Of a DNA stretch of 64,000 nt, positions 51,081-59,509 are shown one piece after another; position 1 is the first letter of the stretch, and the number at the start of each line of letters is the position of its first letter. The notes below the pieces were generated by a model. It saw nothing but the letters and a program-made list of their open reading frames with translations, was not told the origin of the DNA and ran no database searches. The position numbers and the translations under genes are program-made. The stretch spans positions 1 through 64,000 of the forward strand of contig NZ_JBAYPG010000006.1 in assembly GCF_041677825.1 (NCBI RefSeq). The letters run 5' to 3'. This stretch comes from Castellaniella sp041677825 (GTDB lineage: Bacteria > Pseudomonadota > Gammaproteobacteria > Burkholderiales > Burkholderiaceae_B).

Positions 51081-51115
51081 CAATATTGACAACACCCCTG
51101 TGGCACTGGTTTTTA
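51081..51115 (+). promoter_or_regulatory. candidate promoter of the XRE-type gene with adjacent CAATATTG dyad
   Basis: A perfect -35 TTGACA is at 51086-51091, followed 18 bases later by a weak -10 (TTTTTA, 51110-51115). It overlaps the palindrome CAATATTG (51081-51088). The spacer is A+T-rich; a TATGAT on the minus strand could serve the divergent winged-helix gene. Weak -10, so tentative. Confidence 0.4.
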
Positions 51116-51128
51116 GTCCAATGGCGGT

Positions 51129-51497
51129 GTGAATACCTTTGGCGAACGACTCCGATATGCGCGTGAGCTGCGCGGCATGTCCCAGAAGCAGCTGGCAGAT
51201 GCCTGCGGCCTGTCCCAGAGTGCAATATCCAGCTACGAAAGCGGCAGTCGCAAGTCTGCCCAGAAGCTGCTGATCATCGCCAGCAAGCTGGAAGTGGATC
51301 TCTACTGGCTCAGCCGTGGCACGGGGCACGTGTTTCCAACCGGGCAGTCGCGCTTGGCCATGGGTGAATCATGGCCGTTTCCATCGGTACCACCGGATCA
51401 GATCATGGCCTTGTCGGAACATGATCGCCTGACTGTGGAAAAGACCCTCAAGACCTTGATCGACAGCCTGAGACTGCGCCAGGCTCACCGCGACTGA
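51129..51497 (+). CDS. XRE-family helix-turn-helix protein
   Basis: This 122-residue protein starts at GTG 51129. The N-terminal Cro/C1-type HTH reads TFGERLRYARELRGMSQKQL, ADACGLSQSAISSYESGSRK and SAQKLLIIASKLEVDLYWLS. A C-terminal extension (PFPSVPPDQIMALSEHDRLT, VEKTLKTLIDSLRLRQ) has a helical end and likely mediates dimer or effector contacts. Phage repressors and plain housekeeping regulators both look like this; no phage gene is adjacent. The stop codon lies in the first unit of a 29 bp tandem repeat. Confidence 0.85.
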   Translation: MNTFGERLRYARELRGMSQKQLADACGLSQSAISSYESGSRKSAQKLLIIASKLEVDLYWLSRGTGHVFPTGQSRLAMGESWPFPSVPPDQIMALSEHDRLTVEKTLKTLIDSLRLRQAHRD

Positions 51498-51580
51498 AGG
51501 CCCACCGTAAAATGCACCGACGCTGAAGGCCCACCGCACGATACGCCGGCACTGAATCCTCGCCGCAAAAAAGACCACCG
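51494..51580. repeat. three-copy 29 bp tandem repeat starting at the XRE gene stop
   Basis: Units start at 51494, 51523 and 51552. Units 1 and 2 share CTGAAGGCCCACCG followed by related YRMRATRC and CCG positions; unit 3 is degenerate (CTGAATCCTCGCCG). The TGA inside unit 1 is the stop of the XRE gene, parallel to the array after hemL. Not a multiple of three, no ORF. Confidence 0.75.
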
Positions 51581-51621
51581 GCAGGAAAACACCCCGGACA
51601 GCCCCTGCGTCTGTACGAGAG

Positions 51622-51649
51622 CCTGTCTGCCGAGTACCCGGCAGACAGG
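51622..51649 (-). terminator. strong hairpin downstream of the OmpA-like gene
   Basis: CCTGTCTGCCG and CGGCAGACAGG form a perfect 11 bp stem around AGTACC. It sits eight bases beyond the OmpA-like stop (minus strand) and faces the convergent XRE gene. No T-run follows on either strand, so it may act as a 3'-end stabiliser or a U-less terminator rather than a classical intrinsic terminator. Confidence 0.6.
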
Positions 51650-51656
51650 GTCGTGA

Positions 51657-52316
51657 TCACTGCTGCACGGCGTACAGGTACAGTTCGACCCGGCGATTCA
51701 GGGCACGGCCTTCGGCCGTGGCGTTGTCGCCAATGGGGCTGGACGCCCCCATGCCTTCGGCAGACAGACGTGCGGGTGCCACGCCCTGCCCGATCAGATA
51801 CTGGGTGACGGCGGCAGCGCGATCGCGCGACAGCGGCAGATTGATGGCATCCGTACCCGTGCTGTCGGTATAGCCCAACGCCCGGGCACGCAGTTCGGGG
51901 TGCTGGTTCATGGCCCGTGCCACGCTGTCAAGGACCGGCAGCAGCGCCGGCTGCAGGGTCGACTTGCCGGTGGCAAACGACACATTGCTGGGGATATTGA
52001 CCCGCAAGGTGCCATCGGGCATTTCGGTGACCGATACGCCCAGATCGGTGGCCCCCGAGCTTTCGACATCCTGGCGGATGCGATCCCAGTTGTACCCGAC
52101 CACGGCACCCACGGCCGAGCCGATGCCAGCCCCGATCAGCGCAGCCCGGCTGGAATCGCCGATGATGGCCCCCAGACCCGCACCGAGCGCCGCGCCGGCG
52201 CCAGCGCCCACGGCCGTATTCTGACCCTTGGGCGACACGTTGGCACAAGCGGCCACGGCCAGCACCAGACTGCCCACCAGCGCCCAGCGTACGGGCCGCG
52301 CGACCATTGCGTTCAT
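51657..52316 (-). CDS. OmpA-family glycine-zipper lipoprotein
   Basis: This 219-residue precursor from the ATG at 52316 has a signal with lipobox VAAC (Cys24). A glycine-zipper region (VGAGAGAALGAGLGAIIGDS, AALIGAGIGSAVGAVVGYNW) precedes a C-terminal OmpA peptidoglycan-binding domain with ALGYTDSTGTDAINLPLSRDRA and RLSAEGMGASSPIGDNATAEGRALNRRVEL. It resembles YiaD-type proteins and would tether the outer membrane to peptidoglycan via diaminopimelate. An upstream in-frame start adds 20 non-signal residues and is not favoured. Confidence 0.9.
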   Translation of the reverse strand: MNAMVARPVRWALVGSLVLAVAACANVSPKGQNTAVGAGAGAALGAGLGAIIGDSSRAALIGAGIGSAVGAVVGYNWDRIRQDVESSGATDLGVSVTEMPDGTLRVNIPSNVSFATGKSTLQPALLPVLDSVARAMNQHPELRARALGYTDSTGTDAINLPLSRDRAAAVTQYLIGQGVAPARLSAEGMGASSPIGDNATAEGRALNRRVELYLYAVQQ

Positions 52317-52376
52317 GTGGATGCTCCTGTTATGGATATTGGAGACGATAGCGTACCAAAAAAAGCCCCGGCGCAC

Positions 52377-53117
52377 TCAATGCAGGATCTGGCTCAGGAA
52401 CAGGCGCGTGCGTTCGTTCCGAGGATGGTCGAAAAAGACATCGGGCGTATTTTGCTCGATGATCTCGCCGTGATCCATGAAAATCACCCGATTGGCCACC
52501 TGGCGTGCAAAACCCATCTCGTGCGTGACGCACAGCATGGTCATGCCTGTTTCCTCAGCCAGTTCGACCATCACGTCCAGAACCTCTTTCACCATTTCCG
52601 GGTCCAGTGCCGAGGTGGGCTCATCGAACAGCATGATCTTCGGATTCATGCACAGCGAACGGGCGATGGCCACACGCTGTTGCTGGCCCCCCGACAGTTG
52701 CCCCGGATATTTTTGCGCCTGATCGGGGATGCGCACGCGTTCGAGGTATTTCATGGCGGTGGCTTCGGCCTCGGCGCGTGGCCGCTTGAGCACCCAGACC
52801 GGCCCCAGCGTGAGGTTTTCGAGCACCGTCATGTGCGGGAACAGGTTGAAATGCTGGAACACCATGCCGACATCGCGGCGGATGGCCTCGATTTGCCTGA
52901 GATCGTTCGTGAGTTCGGTGCCATCGTCGATGATCTGCCCTTCCTGATGCTCTTCGAGCCGGTTGATGCAGCGGATCATCGTCGATTTCCCTGAACCCGA
53001 CGGCCCGCAGATCACGATGCGCTCGCTGGGGGCCACATCCAGATCGAGGTCTTTGAGGACGTGGAACTGCCCGTACCACTTGTTGACCTTCTTGAGCTGA
53101 ATGATGGGTTCGGACAT
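52377..53117 (-). CDS. aapP: general L-amino acid ABC transporter ATPase (AapP-like)
   Basis: This 246-residue ATPase has VNKWYGQFHVLKDLDLDVAP, Walker A GPSGSGKSTMIRCINRLEEH, Q-loop MVFQHFNLFPHMTVLENL, signature LSGGQQQRVAIARSLCMNP, Walker B IMLFDEPTSALDPEM and H-loop CVTHEMGFARQVAN. The ATG at 53117 has GGAG eight bases upstream; an in-frame GTG at 53126 is less likely. It is the third gene of aapQ-M-P. No binding-protein gene is present in the operon. Confidence 0.92.
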   Translation of the reverse strand: MSEPIIQLKKVNKWYGQFHVLKDLDLDVAPSERIVICGPSGSGKSTMIRCINRLEEHQEGQIIDDGTELTNDLRQIEAIRRDVGMVFQHFNLFPHMTVLENLTLGPVWVLKRPRAEAEATAMKYLERVRIPDQAQKYPGQLSGGQQQRVAIARSLCMNPKIMLFDEPTSALDPEMVKEVLDVMVELAEETGMTMLCVTHEMGFARQVANRVIFMDHGEIIEQNTPDVFFDHPRNERTRLFLSQILH

Positions 53118-53164
53118 GGGATGCACTCCGGAATGCCGGGATGTTCATGCACCCCGGACACAGA

Positions 53165-54253
53165 TTAGCGATGATGCCCCTGATCCAGCTGGCGCTCGAG
53201 CGCCAGGCTGTAGCGTGAGATCGAGAAGCAGAACACAAAGTAGATCACGGCAATGAACAGGTAGGATTCGGTACTGAAACCACGCCATACCGCGTCGGAG
53301 ACCGCGGCCTTGGCCGCCATGGTCAGGTCGAACAGCCCGATGATCACCACCAGCGACGTGTCCTTGAACAGGGAGATGAAAATGCCCACCAGAGGGGGGA
53401 TCACAATCTTCAGGGCCTGCGGCATGATGATCTTGCGCATCTGCTGCCAATAGCTCAGGCCAATCGAATCCGCCCCTTCGTATTGCCCCCTGGGTATGGC
53501 CTGCAGGCCGCCGCGCACCGTCTCGGCCACGTAAGCGGCGGCAAAGAGAATGATGGCGATCTGCGCGCGCAAGAGCTTGTCGATCGAAAACCCCTCGGGC
53601 AGAAACAAGGGCAGCATGACCGAGGACATGAACAGCAGGCTGACCAGCGGCACGCCACGTATGAGTTCGATGTAGATCACGCAGACCGCCTTGACCCCCG
53701 GCATGTGCGAACGGCGCCCCAGGGCCAGCACGACCCCGAAGGGGAAGGCAAAGGCGATACCGAACGTGGACAGGATCAGGGTCAGCGGCAGCCCACCCCA
53801 CTTGGCGTTTTCGACGTAGGCCAGCCCGAAGAGGCCGCCCCACATGAGCACGCCCACTGCGGCCAGCCCCACCCCCCACAGCAATGCCAGCGAGGGCCGC
53901 CAGAACCGGCGCATGCAACTGCAGACAATCACGCCGACCAGAATCGCAGAAGCCAGCAGGGGACGCCATTGTTCATCGTAGGGATAGACGCCGAACAGGA
54001 TGAGGCGGTGCTTCTCGCGCACGAACGCCCAGCAGTAGCCCCCTGTTTCGCGGCACTGCTCGGGCGTGGTGGCAGCGAAATCAGGCCGCACGAACAGGTA
54101 GTCGACCAATGCCGGGATCGCCAGCAGCAGCACCCAGATGGTCAGCAGGCTGAGCACCGCATTCAACGGGCTGGAGAACAATTGGGTGCGCAACCACCCC
54201 ATTGGCCCGGCACTGGACCGGGGCGGCAGGCGATCAGGCAGGGGCTGGGCCAT
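53165..54253 (-). CDS. aapM: general L-amino acid ABC transporter permease (AapM-like)
   Basis: This 362-residue permease has the long N-terminal/periplasmic insert typical of AapM (PDFAATTPEQCRETGGYCWA, FVREKHRLILFGVYPYDEQW RPLL). The core is IYIELIRGVPLVSLLFMSSV, the EGADSIGLSYWQQMRKIIMPQ coupling loop and LVVIIGLFDLTMAAKAAVSD. Starts three bases after aapQ. Works as a heterodimer with AapQ. Confidence 0.93.
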   Translation of the reverse strand: MAQPLPDRLPPRSSAGPMGWLRTQLFSSPLNAVLSLLTIWVLLLAIPALVDYLFVRPDFAATTPEQCRETGGYCWAFVREKHRLILFGVYPYDEQWRPLLASAILVGVIVCSCMRRFWRPSLALLWGVGLAAVGVLMWGGLFGLAYVENAKWGGLPLTLILSTFGIAFAFPFGVVLALGRRSHMPGVKAVCVIYIELIRGVPLVSLLFMSSVMLPLFLPEGFSIDKLLRAQIAIILFAAAYVAETVRGGLQAIPRGQYEGADSIGLSYWQQMRKIIMPQALKIVIPPLVGIFISLFKDTSLVVIIGLFDLTMAAKAAVSDAVWRGFSTESYLFIAVIYFVFCFSISRYSLALERQLDQGHHR

Positions 54254-54256
54254 GTC

Positions 54257-55456
54257 TCAACGCTCCACCAGTTCGATGTGCTTGTTGTACCAGTTCATGA
54301 ACAGCGAGATCGACAGGCTGACGACCAGATACGCCGCCATGATGATCATGATGCCTTCGATCGCCTGCCCCGTCTGGTTCAGGATGGTGTTGGTGACGGC
54401 CACGATGTCCGGATAGCCGATCGCTACGGCCAGTGAACTGTTCTTGGTGAGATTCAGATACTGGCTGGTCATGGGCGGCACGATGACCCGCATGGCCTGG
54501 GGCAGAATCACCTTGCGCAGGATGCGGGCACGCGACAGCCCCAGGGCAGACGCGGCTTCCCATTGCCCCTGGCTGACCGCCTGGATGCCTGAACGCACGA
54601 CTTCGCCCACGAAGGCCGAGGTGTAGATCACCAGCCCCAAGAGCAGTGCCGTGAATTCGGGCGACATGGTCAGGCCGCCCTGGAAATTGAAGCCCTTGAG
54701 TTCGGGTCGGTCGAGCTCGAAGCTGCCCCCGCTGAGCCAGGCCGCGAGCGCCGGCACGACGACCAGCAGGCCCAGGGCCGACCAGCCGAGCGGGAAGATC
54801 CGCCCGGTGGCTTCCTGACGGCGCCGCGCCCAATGCGCCAGCAGCACGATGAGCACAATCGCCACGGCCAGGCCACCAAACAGCCAGTCGATGGCATTGC
54901 CGTGCACCCAGGGGATCTTGAAGCCCCGATTGGAGATGAACACATCCGGCAGGGGATTGAGCGCCTGGCGGGGGCCGGGCATGATCTCGGTGATCAGGGC
55001 ATACCAGAAAAACAGCTGCAGCAGCAACGGAATGTTGCGCATCACCTCGATGTACAGGCCTGCCAGGTGCGAAATCAACCAGTTGCGCGACAGGCGCCCT
55101 ATGCCCAGCAGGGTGCCGAACAACGTGGCCACGATGATGCCCACCACCGAGACCCGCAAGGTATTGACCAGCCCCACCAGCACGGCGCGCCCGTAGGTAT
55201 CGGCCGGGGAATAGTCGATGATCGACTCGCCGATGGCAAACCCGGCTTCCTCGTGCAGGAAACCAAACCCGGTCGAGATGTTGCGCACCGCCAGATTATG
55301 CAGCGTATTCGATGTGAGATACCATACCCCCAGCGCGACCAGACCCAGGATGAGGATCTGATAGATCAGCGCCCGGGTGTCGGGGTCGTTCCATGACCAC
55401 CGGCGGCGGGCGCGGCCCGGGGGAGAAGATCGGCGCGTTGATTGCGAAGAGACCAT
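54257..55456 (-). CDS. aapQ: general L-amino acid ABC transporter permease (AapQ-like)
   Basis: This 399-residue permease from the ATG at 55456 has an initial cytoplasmic basic stretch (RRSSPPGRARRRWSWNDPDTRA). Helices include IYQILILGLVALGVWYL, GLVNTLRVSVVGIIVATLFG and LYIEVMRNIPLLLQLFFWY (the MRNIPLLLQL motif of AapQ). A long middle periplasmic insert is followed by the EAASALGLSRARILRKVILPQ coupling loop and LNLTKNSSLAVAIGYPDIVA. The first operon gene in relatives is aapJ (binding protein), missing here: only 158 bases separate it from divergent ftsE. Confidence 0.92.
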   Translation of the reverse strand: MVSSQSTRRSSPPGRARRRWSWNDPDTRALIYQILILGLVALGVWYLTSNTLHNLAVRNISTGFGFLHEEAGFAIGESIIDYSPADTYGRAVLVGLVNTLRVSVVGIIVATLFGTLLGIGRLSRNWLISHLAGLYIEVMRNIPLLLQLFFWYALITEIMPGPRQALNPLPDVFISNRGFKIPWVHGNAIDWLFGGLAVAIVLIVLLAHWARRRQEATGRIFPLGWSALGLLVVVPALAAWLSGGSFELDRPELKGFNFQGGLTMSPEFTALLLGLVIYTSAFVGEVVRSGIQAVSQGQWEAASALGLSRARILRKVILPQAMRVIVPPMTSQYLNLTKNSSLAVAIGYPDIVAVTNTILNQTGQAIEGIMIIMAAYLVVSLSISLFMNWYNKHIELVER

Positions 55457-55614
55457 GCTGGAGTCATTTTTCACGGGTTTCCCGGATCGCACGCTGTTTC
55501 GGCCACAGCCGCACACAGAATACAATCCGGATGAACGGGCCGGGCCCGAAGCTGATGGTAGCGTGTCCAGGCCGAACCGATACATGCGGGATATCCCTGT
55601 CGAACCCAAAGCCG

Positions 55615-56286
55615 ATGATCGAATTTCAGCACGTTTTCAAATCCTATGGCCGTGGCAGGAATATTCTGGCGGATGTCAACTTCAGCACTGAAGCCGGCGA
55701 ATTCCTGTTCATCTCGGGGCCGTCGGGCGCAGGCAAATCCACCCTGCTCAAGCTGGTGGCCGGGCTCGAACCGGCCAGCCGGGGCGCCATCACGGTCAAC
55801 CATCATCGCATCAACCGCCTGAACGCCCGCACCTTGCCCTACCTGCGGCGCACGGTGGGCCTGATCCTCCAGCACACCCATCTGCTGTTCGATCGGCGCG
55901 TCATCGACAACGTGCTGCTGCCATTGGCCGTGCTGGGTCTGGATGCCCGCACCGCAATCACCCGGGCCCGGGCCGCCATGGACAAGGTCGGCCTGCGCGG
56001 CAAGGAAGACTACTGGCCCATTGAACTCTCCGGGGGCGAGCAACAGCGGCTGGCCATCGCGCGCGCCATCGTCGGCCGCCCGGCCATCCTCATCGCCGAC
56101 GAACCCACTGCGAATCTGGACGCCGCCAGTGCACTGCGCATCATGGACGTATTCCGCGACTTCAACCAGGTCGGCGTCACCACCCTGATCGCCTCGCACG
56201 ACGCGCCGCTCATGGCGCGCTACGCACGTCGCACCCTGCATGTCGAAGCGGGGCGTTTCACGGATCTGCCGGGGGTTCCCACATGA
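55615..56286 (+). CDS. ftsE: cell division ATP-binding protein FtsE
   Basis: This 223-residue ABC ATPase begins MIEFQHVFKSYGRGRNILAD; Walker A GPSGAGKS is at 35-42, signature LSGGEQQR at 138-145, Walker B ILIADEP, and SHDAPLM as H-loop. FtsEX spans the inner membrane at the septum and activates murein hydrolases through EnvC-type partners. The ATG at 55615 matches family starts. A -10-like TACAAT lies near 55514 without a good -35. Overlaps ftsX (ATGA). Confidence 0.94.
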   Translation: MIEFQHVFKSYGRGRNILADVNFSTEAGEFLFISGPSGAGKSTLLKLVAGLEPASRGAITVNHHRINRLNARTLPYLRRTVGLILQHTHLLFDRRVIDNVLLPLAVLGLDARTAITRARAAMDKVGLRGKEDYWPIELSGGEQQRLAIARAIVGRPAILIADEPTANLDAASALRIMDVFRDFNQVGVTTLIASHDAPLMARYARRTLHVEAGRFTDLPGVPT

Positions 56287-57191
56287 GGCGCTGGCTGCGT
56301 CACCACCGCTATGCGCTGCAGGTGGCCTTGCGGCGCCTGCGCGGCCATGGCCTGTCTTCGCTCGCCAATATTCTGGTGATCGCGCTGATGCTGGTCGTCC
56401 CATTGCTGGGCGCGGCCGCCCTGCAGTCGGCCCAACCCCTGATGCGCCAGCTCGCCGTCAATCCCGAACTGACCCTGTTTCTCACACCCGGCCTGGACAC
56501 GGCCGCGCAGCAGGCCCTGCAGGCCCGGATCCGCACCGAAGCCGACGAACAGGTCGCCCAGGTGCGCCTGATCCCCGCCGCCCAGGCCATGGACGAGTTG
56601 CGTGCCGATCCGGCCTGGGCCCAGGCCTTCGATGCGCTGCCCGCCAACCCGTTGCCCGATACGCTGGTCGTCACGCTCAAGGACACCGACGCCCCCACGC
56701 GCATCGCCGACACGCTGATGCAGGCCTGGCAGCACTGGCCGGGCGTGGACCGCATCCAGCTCGACAGTGACTGGGTCCGTCGGCTCGAATCCCTGCTGGC
56801 CCTGCTGCGCACCGGGCTGACCCTGCTGGCCGGGGCCGTGCTCATCGTGGTTCTGGCCACCGTCTTCAACACGGTACGGCTGCAGGCGCTGACCCAGCGT
56901 GAGGAAATCGCCGTAGCGCGCCTGGTAGGCGCAACCGAACCCTTCGTGCGCCGCCCCTTCCTGTATGTGGGTGCCCTCACCGGGCTGGCGGCCAGCCTGC
57001 TGGCCTGGCTGCTGGCCGGCCTTGCCCTGATCCCGCTGAACCGCATGCTGGAACGTTTCACGCACACCTACGATCTCGAATGGGTCCTGCACTTGCCACC
57101 CCCGGCAGACCTGCTTTCGGCCGGCGCCCTGACCGTGCTTCTGGGGGCCGTGGCCGCGCGCCTGTCGGTGACCCGGCATACCCGCTTCTGA
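56283..57191 (+). CDS. ftsX: cell division protein FtsX
   Basis: This 302-residue protein begins MRRWLRHHRYALQVALRRLR, then has a first helix (LANILVIALMLVVPLLGAAAL), the periplasmic loop that contacts hydrolase activators, and three C-terminal helices (LLALLRTGLTLLAGAVLIVV, FLYVGALTGLAASLLAWLLA, LLSAGALTVLLGAVAARLSV). The RLVGATEPFVRRPFLYVGA coupling block is typical of FtsX. Coupled to ftsE and overlapping mutY by one base (TGATG). Confidence 0.94.
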   Translation: MRRWLRHHRYALQVALRRLRGHGLSSLANILVIALMLVVPLLGAAALQSAQPLMRQLAVNPELTLFLTPGLDTAAQQALQARIRTEADEQVAQVRLIPAAQAMDELRADPAWAQAFDALPANPLPDTLVVTLKDTDAPTRIADTLMQAWQHWPGVDRIQLDSDWVRRLESLLALLRTGLTLLAGAVLIVVLATVFNTVRLQALTQREEIAVARLVGATEPFVRRPFLYVGALTGLAASLLAWLLAGLALIPLNRMLERFTHTYDLEWVLHLPPPADLLSAGALTVLLGAVAARLSVTRHTRF

Positions 57192-58318
57192 TGGCCCGAT
57201 CCCGCGCACCGGCAGTGACACGGCCAGAGCTCGCCGGCCTGGCCGAGCGCGTCAGCACGTGGCAGTTGCAGCATGGGCGCCACGACCTGCCCTGGCAGGG
57301 CACGCGTGACCCCTACCGCATCTGGCTCTCGGAAATCATGCTGCAGCAGACCCAGGCCGCCACGGTCATACCCTGGTACCAGCGTTTCCTGCGCCGGTTC
57401 CCCGATCTCGCCACGCTCGCCAGTGCCTCGCTCGACGAGGTCCTGACACTCTGGGCCGGGCTGGGCTACTATGCACGCGCGCGCCACCTGCACCAGTGCG
57501 CGCAGATCGTGTACACCCGCTACGCCGGGCGGTTCCCGCAGACGGCGGCCGAGCTGGCGCGCCTGCCCGGCATCGGCCCGTCCACGGCGGCGGCGATCGC
57601 GGCCCTGTCCCATGGCGAGCGCACACCCATTCTGGATGGCAATGTACGGCGGGTGTTCATGCGCCTCGAGGCCCTGGATGCAGACCCCGCTGCGGCAAGC
57701 ACCCTGCGCGCCCTGTGGGCCCTGGCGCAGCGCATCATCGAGGCCGCACCCGCGTCACTCGACATGACCGCCTACACCCAGGGCCTGATGGATCTGGGCG
57801 CCACGGTCTGTACCCGCCACCGGCCCGACTGCGCCCGCTGCCCGTTGGCCGGGGATTGCCTGGCGCACCGCCAGGGGCTGCAGAACGCATTGCCACGCCC
57901 GCGCAAGCGTCGCGATCGCCCGCTGCGCCAGAGCACGGTTCTGATCCTGCAGCATGAGGATCACGTGCTGCTGACCCGGCGCCCGGCACGGGGCATCTGG
58001 GGCGGGCTCTGGAGCCTGCCCGAGTTTGCCGATGCGCCCGCCCTGCAGGACTACTGCCTGCACCACGCCCAGGCCGGGCAGCCAGCCCGCGCACTGGCCA
58101 CCTTCGAACATGACTTCACGCATTTCCGGCTGCAGATCCACCCGTGGTACCAGCCTGTCGAAGGCAGGCGGCCCGGCCCAGCGGCCGAACAGGCCTGGGT
58201 GAGCCTGCCCGCGCTGGCCCGCCATGGGTTGCCGGCACCTATTGCCCGCCTGCTGGCAGGCCTGCAGGCGGGCGCGGGCGCATGCGCCCTGCCAAGCGCT
58301 GGGCCTGCCCGCCAGTGA
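57191..58318 (+). CDS. mutY: A/G-specific adenine DNA glycosylase
   Basis: This 375-residue base-excision enzyme removes A opposite 8-oxo-G. Catalytic Glu48 lies in WLSEIMLQQTQ; the helix-hairpin-helix is LPGIGPSTAAAIAALSHGER, with Asp149 in PILDGNVRRV. The iron-sulfur ligands Cys207, Cys214, Cys217 and Cys223 are in C-x6-C-x2-C-x5-C order. The C-terminal MutT-like domain (STVLILQHEDHVLLTRRPAR, GIWGGLWSLPEF) recognises the oxidised base. Overlap with ftsX by one base. Followed by convergent rodA. Confidence 0.97.
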   Translation: MARSRAPAVTRPELAGLAERVSTWQLQHGRHDLPWQGTRDPYRIWLSEIMLQQTQAATVIPWYQRFLRRFPDLATLASASLDEVLTLWAGLGYYARARHLHQCAQIVYTRYAGRFPQTAAELARLPGIGPSTAAAIAALSHGERTPILDGNVRRVFMRLEALDADPAAASTLRALWALAQRIIEAAPASLDMTAYTQGLMDLGATVCTRHRPDCARCPLAGDCLAHRQGLQNALPRPRKRRDRPLRQSTVLILQHEDHVLLTRRPARGIWGGLWSLPEFADAPALQDYCLHHAQAGQPARALATFEHDFTHFRLQIHPWYQPVEGRRPGPAAEQAWVSLPALARHGLPAPIARLLAGLQAGAGACALPSAGPARQ

Positions 58319-58369
58319 CCCCATGCGGCAAGCCGCTGCGCCACGGGACGGCGCCCCGGCGATGGTTCT

Positions 58370-59509
58370 TCATTCGTGCTCGGCCTGTTGCGCACCGATG
58401 CCCATCAGCAGGCCGAACACGACGCCGAGGGTCATGAGCGCCGTGCCACCGTAGCTCATGAACGGCAAGGGTACGCCGACCACGGGCAGGATGCCCGACA
58501 CCATGCCGATGTTGACGAATACATAGACGAAAAACATCATGGACATGGCGCCACCGAGCAGGCGGCCGAACTGTGTGGGCGCCCGTACCGCGATGGTCAG
58601 GCCCCGCAGGACCACCAGGCCGTACAGGATCAGCAGCGCCACCGCACCATACAGGCCGAACTCTTCGGCAAACACGGCAAAGATGAAATCGGTCGTGCGC
58701 TCGGGGATGAAATCCAGGTGCGATTGGGTCCCCTGCATGTACCCCTTGCCATACAGCCCGCCCGAACCCACGGCAATCATCGACTGTATCGTATGAAAAC
58801 CCTTGCCCAGCGGATCGGTTCCCGGATTGAGCAGCACGCAGACCCGGTATTTCTGGTAATCGTGCAGCAGGACCCAGTCGACGTCCGGCTGACAGATCCG
58901 GTCTTCCAGGGACACCAGGACCGCAATCGCCACCACGATGATCAGCATCACGGGCGCCAGCAGTCGAAACGGAAACCCCGCAAAATAAATCACACAGACG
59001 CCCGAGGCCAGTACCAGCAGCGCGGTGCCCAGATCAGGCTGATCCATGATGAAGGCAGCCGGCACCAGCAACAGGACGCTGGCCACCAGAAAATCGCGCA
59101 GGCGGAATCCACCCGTACCCTGGCGCTGCAGATACCAGGCGAGCATCACGGGCACGGCGATCTTCATCATTTCGGAAGGCTGGATGCGGGTGATACCCAG
59201 ATCGAGCCAGCGGGTCGCCCCCTTGCTGGTCACCCCGAAAAAAAACACCGCCAGCAGCAGAGCCAGCCCCACGGCATAGATGGCCGGCGCCCAGCGCCTG
59301 ATCCAGCCGGGCGGCAGCAGCGCCACCGCCCACATGGCGACAAAGGCCAGCAGAAAATTGCGCAGCTGATCCGCAAACCGCCAGTCTGTATCACCCACCG
59401 CGGAATGCATGGTCGCCATGCCCACCAGCGCCAGCACCGCCAGCAGCAACAGCAAAGGCCAGTCGAGTACGGCAAACATGCGTCGCAAGGCCTGCACGAT
59501 CAGACTCAT
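58370..59509 (-). CDS. rodA: peptidoglycan glycosyltransferase RodA (SEDS family)
   Basis: This 379-residue polytopic protein has about ten transmembrane segments. SEDS markers: GATRWLDLGITRIQPSEMMKIAVPVML with the conserved P-S-E, MDQPDLGTALLVLASG, VAVGSGGLYGKGYMQGTQSH, FIPERTTDFIFAVFAEEFGL and GVPLPFMSYGGTALM. Together with MrdA it elongates the lateral wall. The start overlaps the mrdA stop (ATGA). Confidence 0.96.
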   Translation of the reverse strand: MSLIVQALRRMFAVLDWPLLLLLAVLALVGMATMHSAVGDTDWRFADQLRNFLLAFVAMWAVALLPPGWIRRWAPAIYAVGLALLLAVFFFGVTSKGATRWLDLGITRIQPSEMMKIAVPVMLAWYLQRQGTGGFRLRDFLVASVLLLVPAAFIMDQPDLGTALLVLASGVCVIYFAGFPFRLLAPVMLIIVVAIAVLVSLEDRICQPDVDWVLLHDYQKYRVCVLLNPGTDPLGKGFHTIQSMIAVGSGGLYGKGYMQGTQSHLDFIPERTTDFIFAVFAEEFGLYGAVALLILYGLVVLRGLTIAVRAPTQFGRLLGGAMSMMFFVYVFVNIGMVSGILPVVGVPLPFMSYGGTALMTLGVVFGLLMGIGAQQAEHE

